Shown here piece after piece: positions 1 through 8,740 of a DNA stretch of 64,000 nucleotides. The notes under the pieces were generated by a model, which worked only from the letters and a program-made list of their open reading frames with translations, made no database searches and had not been told where the DNA came from. The position numbers and the translations under genes are program-made. Positions within the stretch are counted from its first letter, which is position 1, and each line of letters starts with the position of its first letter. The DNA is from Dokdonia sp. Dokd-P16 (GTDB lineage Bacteria; Bacteroidota; Bacteroidia; Flavobacteriales; Flavobacteriaceae): contig NZ_CP029151.1 in the NCBI RefSeq assembly GCF_003095655.1, forward strand, positions 2,789,001 through 2,853,000, written 5' to 3'.

Positions 1-30
1 TCTAAAAGACATTAGAATGATACAAAAAAA

Positions 31-56
31 ACCTGCTAGTGATAGCAGGTTTTTTT
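31..56. terminator. Bidirectional hairpin terminator
   Basis: An 8-bp perfect stem (ACCTGCTA/TAGCAGGT) with loop GTGA is preceded by an A-run and followed by a T-run, so it could work in either direction. It probably ends a gene lying left of the window. Confidence 0.8.
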
Positions 57-185
57 GGTTTGTGGGGTATTTCCCGGGTTAGTAAAAATCCGTTGAAGGA
101 TTATCTAAATGTATATGGAAGTTTTTAGGATGCAACATCCGTATTTCTCAATTATATGGAGAATCGAGACTTAAGTTATCTTATG

Positions 186-500
186 CTAATTTTTATCTTT
201 TAAAATTTGTAATAATCTTTTTGGATTTTGCCTATTATCCCAAAATGCGGTAATTAATATTTCCTTATCGGTCACTTTATAAAAAATACTAAAGTTTCCA
301 ATCGACGATACTCTTGTTTCTTTGAAGGGAGCTTCTTTATATATAAAAGGTGTTTCCGCAATTAGAGTTGTTCGTTTAGCTACAGTTTGAATAAGCTTTT
401 TTGAGTATATCGCAGATTTGTTATGTTTTACCCAATATTCAAGTATTCCAACATATTGAATATCGGCTGTACTAGTCCATCTTACATTTCGTTTAGCCAT
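186..500 (-). CDS. RelE/ParE-family toxin of a toxin-antitoxin pair
   Basis: This 104-residue basic protein has the size and pattern of the RelE/ParE superfamily. An N-terminal region rich in W, Y and K (WTSTADIQYVGILEYWVKHN) leads to two helices. A C-terminal beta-sheet includes IGNFSIFYKVTDKEILITAF and ends in the family's typical FWDNRQNPKRL. Members of this fold inhibit gyrase (ParE) or cleave mRNA on the ribosome (RelE); the sequence alone does not tell which. Its start overlaps the 3' end of the upstream antitoxin gene by 19 bp, which implies translational coupling and the usual antitoxin-first order. No rearrangement or truncation is seen. Confidence 0.8.
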   Translation of the reverse strand: MAKRNVRWTSTADIQYVGILEYWVKHNKSAIYSKKLIQTVAKRTTLIAETPFIYKEAPFKETRVSSIGNFSIFYKVTDKEILITAFWDNRQNPKRLLQILKDKN

Positions 501-724
501 TCAAGATTCCGTTTATCCATTGCTTCCTGTGAAATCAATCGTCCGTACTTTATGTCAGCTTCGCTCATTTCAAGCATTTCTTTTTGTTCATCAGTTAACT
601 CTACAATATTATTTTCTGCTGAGCTGGAAGAAATTATATTATCCAGCGCTACCAAAAAGTCTTTATTCTGGATAGACAAAATTTTGTCAATCAGTTTACT
701 ACGTATTTTATCAACTGTTGCCAT
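482..724 (-). CDS. Antitoxin partner of the ParE-like toxin
   Basis: This 80-residue protein lies directly upstream of, and overlaps, the ParE-like toxin gene. The N-terminal part (MATVDKIRSKLIDKILSIQ) is amphipathic and could form a small DNA-binding or dimerisation unit. The acidic C-terminal part (LTDEQKEMLEMSEADIKYGR) resembles the toxin-wrapping tail of Bacteroidetes addiction-module antitoxins. I recognise the type rather than a named family. Antitoxins of this arrangement normally autoregulate the operon, but no clear TAnnTTTG promoter could be fixed upstream. Confidence 0.72.
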   Translation of the reverse strand: MATVDKIRSKLIDKILSIQNKDFLVALDNIISSSSAENNIVELTDEQKEMLEMSEADIKYGRLISQEAMDKRNLEWLNEM

Positions 725-969
725 AATTGTTCAATTTATATTACAATTTCGGAAATTTAAGTGAAGTTTCATAATATTTGACAACAAGACATTGTAAAAG
801 GTAAATTTGGCATTTCACGGTTGAGGCTGTAAATTTCCCTCATTCTAATTGTTTCTTTTAATACAACATACAATTAATTCTTAAATAGTCTTTTACTTTC
901 AAAGTTATCAACATCTTATGCGCTGAGGAGACTGTTGCCAACTTTCATCCACCTCAAAAAACCTTACCA
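725..969. other. Non-coding spacer upstream of the toxin-antitoxin pair
   Basis: About 245 bp of AT-rich sequence lie between the antitoxin start and the terminator of the next gene. It should contain the antitoxin promoter. A reverse-strand TAACTTTG (complement of 900-907) is a possible -7 element, but no TTG lies at the right distance. No gene or RNA was recognised. Confidence 0.45.
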
Positions 970-1008
970 AATAAAAGAGCTAAACACAATGTGTTTAGCT
1001 CTTTTATT
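970..1008. terminator. Long perfect hairpin terminator
   Basis: An 18-bp perfect inverted repeat (970-987 and 991-1008) encloses a 3-base AAT loop. On the reverse strand it lies just downstream of the secreted-protein gene ending at 1052 and finishes in a short T-rich run. Confidence 0.75.
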
Positions 1009-1051
1009 ACGTCGTTCTCAAACTGTAATAGCAGCTTGAGTTTGTATCGAA

Positions 1052-2236
1052 TTATTTAATAGTCTTTACTGTAAAAATCAAACCATCTGTATCAATCGCA
1101 GCATTAGTTACATTTGCTATTCGTATTCTTACGGTGTCATCTCCTGTAATAAAGCAGTTCCACATTAATCCTATTGAAGGTAGTGTTTGAGGTGTGCAAT
1201 TACAAGTCATTCCTACTCTAGCACCCGTAACAGTAATATCTCCGGAATCAAAAGTGCTTTGTGGATTAACTGTTTCAGTTATACTTGGTGAATCAATACT
1301 TCTACCTACGTTTACTATGTTGCGAGTACCAGTATTATCCGTAAAATAAAGATTAGTTCCACTATACTCAAGAGCTCCAGCTTCTGGTGTATTCATGATA
1401 TTACCTTGACTAAACTTTATAGGTGCAGATTGAGCAGCTGTTGTTCCAGGTCTTATGTGTAAAGTAGCAGTAGGGTTTGCTTCAGAAAGTCCAGTATTAC
1501 CTGTACTTTTTACAATAAGACGTTTTTCTCTTGATGTGTTGGTTTCTGATGCTAAATCTAATTCAAAACGTGTAGGTACACTTCCAGGTGATCCTGTATC
1601 GTCCATATAAAATCTCAAACCACCTATTTCTTGTACAACATTGTTATCGTGAGTTTTTGCTATGAATGAACCTACTTCTTGATCTAAAGGTAATGCCGTT
1701 GGTGCATCTAGTGTACCTCCTGAGTTATAAACAATTACGTTAGGCGGATTTGAATTTGCACTTGTAATTTGAAAATCATTATCTCCAGGGCCTCTAAACT
1801 CAAAACGCTCTATAGGATCTTCTGTCCCAAAACCTATACGACCATCATCGGTGATTACGATTTGTGTGCCTGTAGTGCTGGCTTGAGATGCAAAAATTAA
1901 ATCATCTCCAGATGCGTTCATACCATCTCTCCACTCATCTGCAAAACCCACCCACCTAGTTTGCGAGTGATCCCAGTAATAAAACCCACGATTATCTGTG
2001 CCGTCTGTAGTATTTAAAAAGACTAGAATACCATCTTGGTCTGCTGTAGGATCTATAACAGGAAAAGCTTGTACTCTCGGGATTAAAATTCCATCTGTGT
2101 TACTTGGGAGGGCTTCGTTACTAGCTGTAATATCAAGAGTACTAGCAGGTGACGTAGTATTTATTCCTACCTGTCCAAAAGAGGGGATAGAACAAAGTAA
2201 TAAAGCACCTAAAAGAGCTGTTGTGATAAATTTCAT
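1052..2236 (-). CDS. Secreted protein with VGINTTSP-type N-terminus
   Basis: This 394-residue protein starts with a clear Sec signal peptide (MKFITTALLGALLLCSIPSFG, cleavage near residue 21). The mature protein begins QVGINTTSPASTLDI, a motif common at the start of secreted Bacteroidetes proteins that resemble phage tail-fibre or collar modules. A second unit around residues 130-150 (DDGRIGFGTEDPIERFEF) repeats the pattern, and a third appears near TGLSEANPTATLHIRPG. The rest is Thr/Ser/Asn-rich and likely beta-structured. No catalytic motif or T9SS sorting domain is visible. It is monocistronic, with a strong terminator behind it. The role is unknown; a surface or adhesion function is a guess. 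Confidence 0.75.
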   Translation of the reverse strand: MKFITTALLGALLLCSIPSFGQVGINTTSPASTLDITASNEALPSNTDGILIPRVQAFPVIDPTADQDGILVFLNTTDGTDNRGFYYWDHSQTRWVGFADEWRDGMNASGDDLIFASQASTTGTQIVITDDGRIGFGTEDPIERFEFRGPGDNDFQITSANSNPPNVIVYNSGGTLDAPTALPLDQEVGSFIAKTHDNNVVQEIGGLRFYMDDTGSPGSVPTRFELDLASETNTSREKRLIVKSTGNTGLSEANPTATLHIRPGTTAAQSAPIKFSQGNIMNTPEAGALEYSGTNLYFTDNTGTRNIVNVGRSIDSPSITETVNPQSTFDSGDITVTGARVGMTCNCTPQTLPSIGLMWNCFITGDDTVRIRIANVTNAAIDTDGLIFTVKTIK

Positions 2237-2506
2237 AGCAATAGATTTGGGTTAACCAGTAGTAAAAATAGTAATTGACTGTAAGTCAGTAATTCAAAAT
2301 TGAGTTTTTTCGATATAATCATAATTACTCACGATTAACGACCTAGGTCGCTGCTATATAGGGCTTAAGAGAAATGGATAGAAGGTTGTAGAAGAGGCAA
2401 AAGCTTTTAGTTAAAGTGTAAATAAGACCAGAAAATGAATATTAAAAGTAGTCTCAATTTTCAAGTATTTTGAACACCAAACAAGATTTAAAATAGGGTT
2501 GTTTTG

Positions 2507-2514
2507 TATTTTTG
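2507..2514 (+). promoter_or_regulatory. -7 promoter element of heme A synthase gene
   Basis: TATTTTTG matches the Bacteroidetes -7 consensus TAnnTTTG and is followed by GCAC, as at several other starts here. No TTG lies at the ideal -33 spacing. A TTG codon inside this box is not the translation start. Confidence 0.6.
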
Positions 2515-2535
2515 CACTTCGTAAAAAGAGCATTT

Positions 2536-3588
2536 ATGTGGTACAGACGTCTCCTTAAAATATCCATTATATTTTTATACTTAATTATCATTGCTGGAGC
2601 GGTGGTACGTATGACGGGAAGTGGAATGGGATGTCCAGACTGGCCGCAATGTTTTGGATATTTAGTACCGCCTACAGAGGAGAGTGAGCTACGATGGGAG
2701 CCTAACCATCTGTATGAAGATGGACAAGTAATCATACTGGAGGAATCATTGCGTATTGCTCCTACAGATTTTACTTCTGGAGATTCTTATAATGAAGCCA
2801 ACTGGGAAACCTATGATAAACATGATTACGCTAGTTTTAATGTATGGCATACGTGGATTGAGTATATAAATAGACTCGTGACTGCACTTGCAGGAATCCC
2901 TATGTTACTCATGGTTATCCTAGCTTTCTGGTATTGGAAAGGTAATAAATGGCTCATCTTTGCCACGTTTATGGTGTTACCTCTCATGCTTTTTCAAGCA
3001 TGGCTAGGTAAGCAAGTGGTAGACTCAAATTTACTTCCAGTAAAGATTACCATTCACATGATTGCGGCGTTATTTATTGTAGCCCTATTACTGTTTTTAT
3101 GGTATAAATCTCAAATAAAGGAGGGTATGCAGGATACGCTTTCGCGAAAGCGTACCTACGACCCACGTTTTAAAAATCTAATTATTATTGCTAGTCTATT
3201 GACACTTGTCCAAATAGCGTTAGGAACCCAAGTGCGTCAATATGTAGACGAGCGCGTTGCCGAAGTAGGCTATGAAGCAAAAGAATTATGGCTTAACCCT
3301 GCGACCATATGGTTTTATGTGCATAGATCTTTTTCTATACTTGTCACGCTCCTCAACCTTTATATTTTCTGGCGTAACAGAAGTTTAGTCTTAGGTCATA
3401 CTAGGTTGCTCAACTGGGTGCTTATTTTTATAGGGCTTGAGGTAGTAACTGGGATTGCTATGTATTATATAGATTTCCCATTTGGTACACAGCCTTTACA
3501 CTTAGTGATATCGTCATTATTATTTGGCGCACAATTCTACGTATTGTTAGAAAGTTTCCCAAAAAGGGAAGTAGTCTCTCCTGCGTAG
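2536..3588 (+). CDS. ctaA: Heme A synthase (COX15/CtaA family)
   Basis: This 350-residue polytopic membrane protein converts heme O to heme A for aa3-type cytochrome oxidases. The first helix is followed by the family hallmark GAVVRMTGSGMGCPDWPQCFG. The pattern WHTWIEYINRLVTALAG carries a heme-ligand His and the conserved EYINR, and further His residues occur at HMIAALFIV, VHRSFSILV and HLVISSLLF. About eight membrane segments can be counted. The start is placed at ATG 2536, because an upstream in-frame TTG lies inside the -7 promoter box. One copy of the 20-bp iterated palindrome lies in frame in a loop, encoding LSRKR between helices 4 and 5. Confidence 0.93.
   Translation: MWYRRLLKISIIFLYLIIIAGAVVRMTGSGMGCPDWPQCFGYLVPPTEESELRWEPNHLYEDGQVIILEESLRIAPTDFTSGDSYNEANWETYDKHDYASFNVWHTWIEYINRLVTALAGIPMLLMVILAFWYWKGNKWLIFATFMVLPLMLFQAWLGKQVVDSNLLPVKITIHMIAALFIVALLLFLWYKSQIKEGMQDTLSRKRTYDPRFKNLIIIASLLTLVQIALGTQVRQYVDERVAEVGYEAKELWLNPATIWFYVHRSFSILVTLLNLYIFWRNRSLVLGHTRLLNWVLIFIGLEVVTGIAMYYIDFPFGTQPLHLVISSLLFGAQFYVLLESFPKREVVSPA
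3135..3154. repeat. Iterated palindrome, full 20 bp, inside ctaA
   Basis: Perfect copy of TACGCTTTCGCGAAAGCGTA within the heme A synthase gene, read in frame as LSRKR in a cytoplasmic or periplasmic loop. Confidence 0.95.
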
Positions 3589-3630
3589 TTGTTTAAAACC
3601 AATTATCTTTACCATCTTAAAATTTTTACA

Positions 3631-4152
3631 ATGATTTACCGTTTTAGAGCAATTCTAGACACAGAAGAAGACGTTTTTCGCGATCTTGAAATTGAAGCAA
3701 CAGATACCTTAGAAGATTTACATAATGCTATAAATCAGTCTTTTGGATTTGATGGGGCAGAGGTTGCCGCTTTTTACTTAAGTGATGATACATGGATGCA
3801 AGGAGAGGAGTTTGCACAATTTGATATGGGAGAAGGTGAGAGCCAGCTACGTATTATGAATGAGACTTCGCTGGATGGTCTTTTAGGAGAACACCAGACG
3901 CGTCTTATCTATGTATATGACTTTTTAAATATGTGGCGTTTTCTAGTAGAACTGGCTGAAATTACAGAACCAGAAGATGGAATGACATATCCTAACCTGA
4001 TGTTTGTGCAAGGGCAAGTGCCAGATCAAGCACCAGAGTTTGAAATGGAAGATCAGGAGCTAGGAGCAGAGGACGACGATGATGATGAGTTTAATGATGA
4101 CTATAACATCGACGATTTTGACAATCTTAGTTTTGATGAAAACTGGAACTAG
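3631..4152 (+). CDS. Plasmid pRiA4b ORF-3-like family protein
   Basis: This 173-residue protein starts at the ATG of MIYRFRAILDTEEDVFRDLEI, which matches the start of the pRiA4b Orf3-like family (MYQFKITL-like strand, then W/F-rich alpha-beta units). The pattern TLEDLHNAINQSFGFDGAEVAAFYL is typical. The C-terminal 35 residues are extremely acidic (EDDDDDEFNDDYNIDDFDN). The family's molecular role is not established. The upstream in-frame TTG directly abutting the ctaA stop is a poor start, because family similarity begins only at the ATG. It lies 42 bp behind ctaA with no terminator between, so co-transcription is likely. Confidence 0.8.
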   Translation: MIYRFRAILDTEEDVFRDLEIEATDTLEDLHNAINQSFGFDGAEVAAFYLSDDTWMQGEEFAQFDMGEGESQLRIMNETSLDGLLGEHQTRLIYVYDFLNMWRFLVELAEITEPEDGMTYPNLMFVQGQVPDQAPEFEMEDQELGAEDDDDDEFNDDYNIDDFDNLSFDENWN

Positions 4153-4223
4153 TCTGCTTTAAATTTTACGTATTATCTTGAGCCAGCTATCGCAAGCTCA
4201 TAACTAACAACCTATACCTACAA

Positions 4224-5279
4224 ATGATAAACTTATACAGTGCCCAGATAGAATCACTTTCCATTCACCGTATTGGAAATAAAGGTAAAGCAGAAGGGCT
4301 TTTTGTATCTCAAGATCCATATCCATTAAGTGACGAACTTACACCACTTATTAAGGAGTTTTTCTTTAAGCCTTTTCGTGAGAAAGAGGAGAATTATTAT
4401 AAATTCTTCCATGAGCAAGATATAGAGTTTAACACGCTCTTTAGTCTAGCTAAGAAAATCTTTGATAATCCAAGTGGTACACACTTACTTTCTGAAGATA
4501 TCGCAAAGCATCTTTATGCACAAAGTGATCACCCGCATATCAAGCCAGGAGAATTATACATCGTACACTTAGATGGTGTGCAGATTGATAATATTAAAAC
4601 AGATGCGATAGGAATCTTTAAGAGCGAACTTAAACAGGATTTCTTACAGTTTCGCGAAAGCGGGACAAACCTACAGATGATTCTTGAGCAAGGGATTAAT
4701 CTTAATAAACTAGACAAAGGGTGTTTGATTTTTAACCATAAAGAAGAAGAAGGTTATAAAGTGCTCTCTATAGATTCTAACCGCTATGATACAAAGTACT
4801 GGCTAGAAAATTTCTTAGGCGTAGAGATTTTTGAAGATGAGACTTTCTACACTAAAAAGTACTTGAAGTTCTGTCAAGACTTTGCAAAAGACGTTGTTTT
4901 ACCTGCAGAGGATAAGAAGGAAGAAGTCCTTTTTATGAACCGTGCGGTTAATCACTTTGCAAAGAACGATACGTTTGACGAGTCTGCTTTTATGAATGAG
5001 GTGATTGAAAATCCAGATTTGATACCTGAGTTTAGAAACTATAAAACTGAGCAATCTCCAAAATATAAAATAGAGGATCTTACCGATTTTTCTATAAGCA
5101 ACAAAGCGGTAACAGCACAGCGTAAGAAGATCAAGAGTGTTATAAATCTTGATACTAATATTCAGATAAAATTAGATTTTATCAATGGAGAAAGCGCAGA
5201 GAAGTTTGTTGAAAAAGGATGGGATGAAGAAAAACAGATGTACTATTACTTAGTGTACTTTAATAAAGAACAGAAATAG
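4224..5279 (+). CDS. Nucleoid-associated protein (NdpA/YejK family)
   Basis: This 351-residue soluble protein matches the 37-kDa nucleoid-associated family (NA37). The N-terminal pattern is MINLYSAQIESLSIHRIGNKGKAEGL. A central block (PHIKPGELYIVHLDGVQIDNIKTDAIGIFKSE) is followed by INLNKLDKGCLIFNHKEEEGYKVLSID. The C-terminal half carries the typical NYWLENFLGV-like and YKTEQSPKYKIEDL segments. Family members bind DNA and nucleoids; the exact role in Bacteroidetes is unclear. A partial copy of the iterated palindrome is embedded in frame as FRESG. The gene converges on the next one and shares a bidirectional terminator with it. Confidence 0.85.
   Translation: MINLYSAQIESLSIHRIGNKGKAEGLFVSQDPYPLSDELTPLIKEFFFKPFREKEENYYKFFHEQDIEFNTLFSLAKKIFDNPSGTHLLSEDIAKHLYAQSDHPHIKPGELYIVHLDGVQIDNIKTDAIGIFKSELKQDFLQFRESGTNLQMILEQGINLNKLDKGCLIFNHKEEEGYKVLSIDSNRYDTKYWLENFLGVEIFEDETFYTKKYLKFCQDFAKDVVLPAEDKKEEVLFMNRAVNHFAKNDTFDESAFMNEVIENPDLIPEFRNYKTEQSPKYKIEDLTDFSISNKAVTAQRKKIKSVINLDTNIQIKLDFINGESAEKFVEKGWDEEKQMYYYLVYFNKEQK
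4650..4662. repeat. Iterated palindrome, partial, inside nucleoid-protein gene
   Basis: TTTCGCGAAAGCG core with the left arm eroded; read in the third possible frame as FRES. Confidence 0.8.
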
Positions 5280-5299
5280 TAATAACTACTTCTTATACA

Positions 5300-5332
5300 A
5301 AAAAAGCGTAGCACTGTGTGCTACGCTTTTTT
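5300..5332. terminator. Bidirectional terminator between convergent genes
   Basis: A 15-bp stem with loop TGT (AAAAAAGCGTAGCAC at 5300-5314 pairs with 5318-5332). It is flanked by A- and T-runs and sits between the genes ending at 5279 and 5356. Confidence 0.88.
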
Positions 5333-5355
5333 TTATGTTTTAAAATTATAGGGCG

Positions 5356-6426
5356 TTATATATCCTTTATGAGTCTCTTCAAGCTGATATCCTCGTAATT
5401 GCGTTTTACAAATTCTAAGGCTGCTCTAAGTATTGCTCCCATATTTGCTGCACGTCTAAATTTCATATCGTTTGTAAAATCATAAATATCTGCTCTCAAT
5501 TGTTTTACATGGTCGCGTGGTGAGATATTATCAGTTGCCATTACTCTTAGTAATCTCGTGAGGCGTTTTTTGCCATTTATGATTCGCTTTGCTAGTAAAG
5601 CTCTTTCCTCATTGCGATATTGTTCTATTGAGCGGTTATCTAGACGTTTTGCAACTAGCCGTACAAGTTTTATATTTTCTTTAAAAATTGCTGGTTGGTA
5701 TACTTTAAAGTTACCTTCATAACACTGCTGGTCAAAATCTATCGCGCGTATTTTGTAGCGTACTAAATCAAAATCGTGTGTAGGTATAATTACAAAATTG
5801 TAGGATCTCATGTCGCCTAATAGGGTAATCATACAGCTTTCATTAAACTTTACAAACTCCTTTGCTATTTGTGCAAGTCCTAAGTCATCACAATCTTTAA
5901 GGTGTTCATTGATAAATTCGTCACCAGGAATACCAGCAATATGCTCTTCAATGAGAGTATTTTTATAAACTAAAAAATTAATTCTGTTAGGAGAAAGTAT
6001 GTGCTCTAGTTCTAGTCCATAAATTCTACTCGCGTCTGCCTGTTTTACATAAAAGTATACGTAGTTATTATTGTACACATTTAAAACTTTGATGCGAAAA
6101 GGCTTAGAGTTTCCAAATGTACAGTAGTCTATGCCGGCTATTTTTAAGTAGTCAAAGATGTTTTCATTACCATCAGAGTGCAGTTGGGTATATATACTTT
6201 TGAGATTGTATTCAATTTCATTTTGTTCAAACTCGGGGTAGTACACGCGTATCCATAGCGTGTCATTATCTTCCTTATCATAAACAGTAATACCACCAGA
6301 AAAGCGTAAAAGATCTTCATAAGAAATAGAAACCTTAGTAGTCCTTCCGTAATTGTCTAAATAAGCTAGTAGCTTTTCATTTACGGGAAATGAGGGTTTC
6401 TTTTTAGACATCAGTTTACTTTCCAT
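5356..6426 (-). CDS. Uncharacterised protein with divergent kinase-like fold
   Basis: No named family was recognised for this 356-residue protein. Its motifs, however, fall in kinase order. A beta-strand lysine occurs in YVYFYVKQADAS (K128) and a helix glutamate in YGLELEH (E139/E141). A hinge-like TLIEEHIAGIPGDEF is followed by a catalytic-loop-like LLGDMRSYNF, where D205 and N210 have the D-x4-N spacing of protein and aminoglycoside kinases. A metal-site-like AIDFDQQ follows (D230/D232). The C-terminal 100 residues are basic and helical. This is inference from motif order only. Two starts five codons apart (M1, M6) are possible. It is divergent from the ABC transporter operon, and no canonical promoter was seen. 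Confidence 0.6.
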   Translation of the reverse strand: MESKLMSKKKPSFPVNEKLLAYLDNYGRTTKVSISYEDLLRFSGGITVYDKEDNDTLWIRVYYPEFEQNEIEYNLKSIYTQLHSDGNENIFDYLKIAGIDYCTFGNSKPFRIKVLNVYNNNYVYFYVKQADASRIYGLELEHILSPNRINFLVYKNTLIEEHIAGIPGDEFINEHLKDCDDLGLAQIAKEFVKFNESCMITLLGDMRSYNFVIIPTHDFDLVRYKIRAIDFDQQCYEGNFKVYQPAIFKENIKLVRLVAKRLDNRSIEQYRNEERALLAKRIINGKKRLTRLLRVMATDNISPRDHVKQLRADIYDFTNDMKFRRAANMGAILRAALEFVKRNYEDISLKRLIKDI

Positions 6427-6520
6427 TGGGGTGTATTTTATGTAAAGATACTAAAGGCTTGTAACAAATACCGGAGACAGACGTCTTGTAAACACTAGCA
6501 ATCAAAAAACAACCAATACA

Positions 6521-7414
6521 TTGGAAACTATATTAACGATTAACAATCTCACGAAGCATTACGGCCATGTGAAGGCGGTAAATGACCTCTCGTTTACGAT
6601 AGAAAAAGGAAACGTGTACGGAATTCTAGGACCTAACGGAAGTGGTAAATCTACGACCTTAGGAATGGTTCTCAATGTGGTAAATCCCACAGCAGGAACC
6701 TTTCACTGGTTTGATGGGACAGATACTACACACAATGCCTTAAAGAAAGTAGGAGCAATTATAGAGCGTCCTAACTTTTACCCATACATGACAGCGGCGC
6801 AAAATCTTGCTTTAGTTTGTAAGATTAAAGATGTCTCACCAGATAAAATTCAAGAAAAACTTACTATTGTAGGTCTGCTAGATCGTATGCACAGCAAGTT
6901 TAGTACGTATTCTCTAGGGATGAAACAACGTCTTGCTATCGCCTCTGCATTGCTTAATGATCCAGAGATTTTAATTCTTGACGAACCTACTAATGGTTTA
7001 GATCCTCAAGGAATACACCAGATCAGAGAGATTATAAAGAATATTGCAGCAGGTGGTACTACTATTCTCTTAGCATCTCACTTACTAGACGAGGTAGAAA
7101 AAGTGTGTACACATGTCGTGATCTTACGTAAAGGAGTAAAACTTTATGCTGGTCGTGTAGATGCTATGAATGCAAGTCATGGATTCTTTGAGCTACGTTC
7201 TGACAATCTTGCGCTATTGAAAACGTATTTAGAGAGTCATTCAGACTTTGGAGAAGTAAGTATAAAAGATGATCTTCTCACGGGATTTTTAACAAATCCG
7301 CTTGACGCGAAAACGTTAAATACCCAACTACACCAGCAAGGAATTGTACTTACGCACCTAGTAAAGCGTAAAGAAAGCCTTGAAGAGCAATTCCTTGAAT
7401 TAACTAAAAACTAA
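6521..7414 (+). CDS. ABC transporter ATP-binding subunit
   Basis: This 297-residue cytoplasmic ATPase powers the permease encoded next to it. Walker A (GPNGSGKST, about residues 37-45), the signature YSLGMKQRLAIA, Walker B (ILILDEPTNGLDP) and the switch His in LLASHLLDEVE are all present. The family resembles ABC-2 exporters of the bacitracin/antibiotic-resistance or CcmA/NatA type, with a C-terminal extension of about 80 residues. The start is a TTG, because the conserved opening ETILTINNLTKHYG needs it and no ATG is nearby. The gap to the permease gene is 11 bp, indicating one operon. The substrate cannot be told. Confidence 0.9.
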   Translation: METILTINNLTKHYGHVKAVNDLSFTIEKGNVYGILGPNGSGKSTTLGMVLNVVNPTAGTFHWFDGTDTTHNALKKVGAIIERPNFYPYMTAAQNLALVCKIKDVSPDKIQEKLTIVGLLDRMHSKFSTYSLGMKQRLAIASALLNDPEILILDEPTNGLDPQGIHQIREIIKNIAAGGTTILLASHLLDEVEKVCTHVVILRKGVKLYAGRVDAMNASHGFFELRSDNLALLKTYLESHSDFGEVSIKDDLLTGFLTNPLDAKTLNTQLHQQGIVLTHLVKRKESLEEQFLELTKN

Positions 7415-7425
7415 ACCTACTACCT

Positions 7426-8487
7426 ATGTTACGATTATTTAGTTTTTTCTATGACAAAATAAAAAGTAGAGAAACACCAACCATTCAGAAAGTCATTTTT
7501 TTTAGTTTACTTTTTAGTTTATTAGGGTTTCTAAGCTTAAAATTCTTAATTTTTATTGATAAAGAACCAGAGTCGTTCGATTCTTTTGCAATAGCTTACT
7601 TCTCAATAGTAATTTTGTTGTTCTCTATTTTTGCTTATTTTAAATATCAAACTTTAATAGCAATAGAATATCATAAACTCAAGCACAGTAAAACGTCGCG
7701 AGTACTCATCATAGGCTACTTTATTTTACTATCGGCAATAGCATTACTTGCCTCTATAAAATTTAATCTTTTTGGAGCCGAGTTCCGCCTGGCAGATCAG
7801 GGTATTTTTAATTTTCCTTACATCTGGCATTTTAATACCTACGTTGCGGCAATACTTAAGTTCTTTCTTGCCGTGGTGATTGTCTCCATGACGGCAAATG
7901 AATATAGTAATAGAACCCTCAAGCAAAACCTTATAGATGGATTAAGTAAGAAAGAGTTTATACTCTCTAAGTTTCTCACAGTGGTTGTGTTTTCGGCAGT
8001 GTCTACCATATTTGTAGCAGTAATGAGTCTTATTTTAGGCTTTGCTTTTTCAGACTTTACAGAGGCTTCTATCGTTTTTTCTGATATGGAGTACTTACTG
8101 GCATTTTTCATAAAGCTAGTTGCATTCTTTTCATTTTGTCTCTTTTTAGGAATACTTATAAAGCGTTCGGCCTTTGCGTTAGGATTTTTATTGATGTGGT
8201 ATTTCTTTGAAGGCGTAGTACAATTAGTGTGCTTGTTCTTTCAAGAGAAGTATGACATGGAAGGCTTACGCAGTAATGTAACACAGTTTTTGCCGCTAGA
8301 GTCTATGAGTAATCTAATAGAACAACCTATTACAAGATTAAACGTAGTACAGTCTGCAGCAAATCAGATTCAGGCAGATGTACTTTCAGATTACACGGTA
8401 TATTTCCATGAGATAGCCATTGTATCTGTATGGATTTTTATATTTATTTATGCGAGTCTTGCTTTACTTAAAAAGAGGGATTTATAA
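7426..8487 (+). CDS. ABC-2 type permease subunit
   Basis: This 353-residue membrane protein has about six hydrophobic segments after a short charged N-terminus. One is in the block beginning VIFFSLLFSLLGFLSLKFL, and the last ends with FIFIYASLALLKKRDL. The central segment ANEYSNRTLKQNLIDGLSKKEFILSK is the characteristic ABC-2 permease coupling region (EYxxxTLxxxLxxGxSRxxFLxxK). It pairs with the ATPase encoded 11 bp upstream to form an exporter of unknown substrate. The stop codon is followed 5 bp later by an iterated palindrome and then a terminator. Confidence 0.85.
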   Translation: MLRLFSFFYDKIKSRETPTIQKVIFFSLLFSLLGFLSLKFLIFIDKEPESFDSFAIAYFSIVILLFSIFAYFKYQTLIAIEYHKLKHSKTSRVLIIGYFILLSAIALLASIKFNLFGAEFRLADQGIFNFPYIWHFNTYVAAILKFFLAVVIVSMTANEYSNRTLKQNLIDGLSKKEFILSKFLTVVVFSAVSTIFVAVMSLILGFAFSDFTEASIVFSDMEYLLAFFIKLVAFFSFCLFLGILIKRSAFALGFLLMWYFFEGVVQLVCLFFQEKYDMEGLRSNVTQFLPLESMSNLIEQPITRLNVVQSAANQIQADVLSDYTVYFHEIAIVSVWIFIFIYASLALLKKRDL

Positions 8488-8492
8488 GATCT

Positions 8493-8508
8493 CGCTTTCG
8501 CGAAAGCG
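8493..8508. repeat. Iterated palindrome after ABC permease stop
   Basis: CGCTTTCGCGAAAGCG, perfect 16 bp, 5 bp beyond the stop codon and before the hairpin terminator. Confidence 0.93.
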
Positions 8509-8518
8509 TACATACATC

Positions 8519-8549
8519 AAAGCGTTCACTTCATTGTGAGCGCTTTTTT
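8519..8549 (+). terminator. Terminator of the ABC transporter operon
   Basis: The AGCGTTCAC/GTGAGCGCT stem contains one G-U pair and the hairpin is followed by seven T residues. Confidence 0.82.
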
Positions 8550-8740
8550 TATGGAGTAACCTCATATTTTAAGGCGTAATCTAGTCCTAAATTTTCTATT
8601 TAAAAAGAAGGTTATTAATCATTTGTGGTGTGACCAAATTTTAAAAAGGGGCAATACCCATAAATGATGTACTTTTAAGCGATAATACGCTCTAAAGTAC
8701 TGTCAATCTTTAAAAAAGAGGTATTTTCGCGTTTATAGCT

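Noticed and set aside
423-764. Open frame opposite the toxin-antitoxin pair
   Set aside because: Serine/isoleucine-rich shadow of the antisense genes with no start context or homology.
906-914. TTATCAACA as a DnaA box and possible origin
   Set aside because: A single near-match in an AT-rich spacer with no cluster, no dnaA gene and no skew evidence.
2339-2350. 12-bp palindrome CGACCTAGGTCG
   Set aside because: Isolated, no second copy, and no clear relation to a promoter; may be chance.
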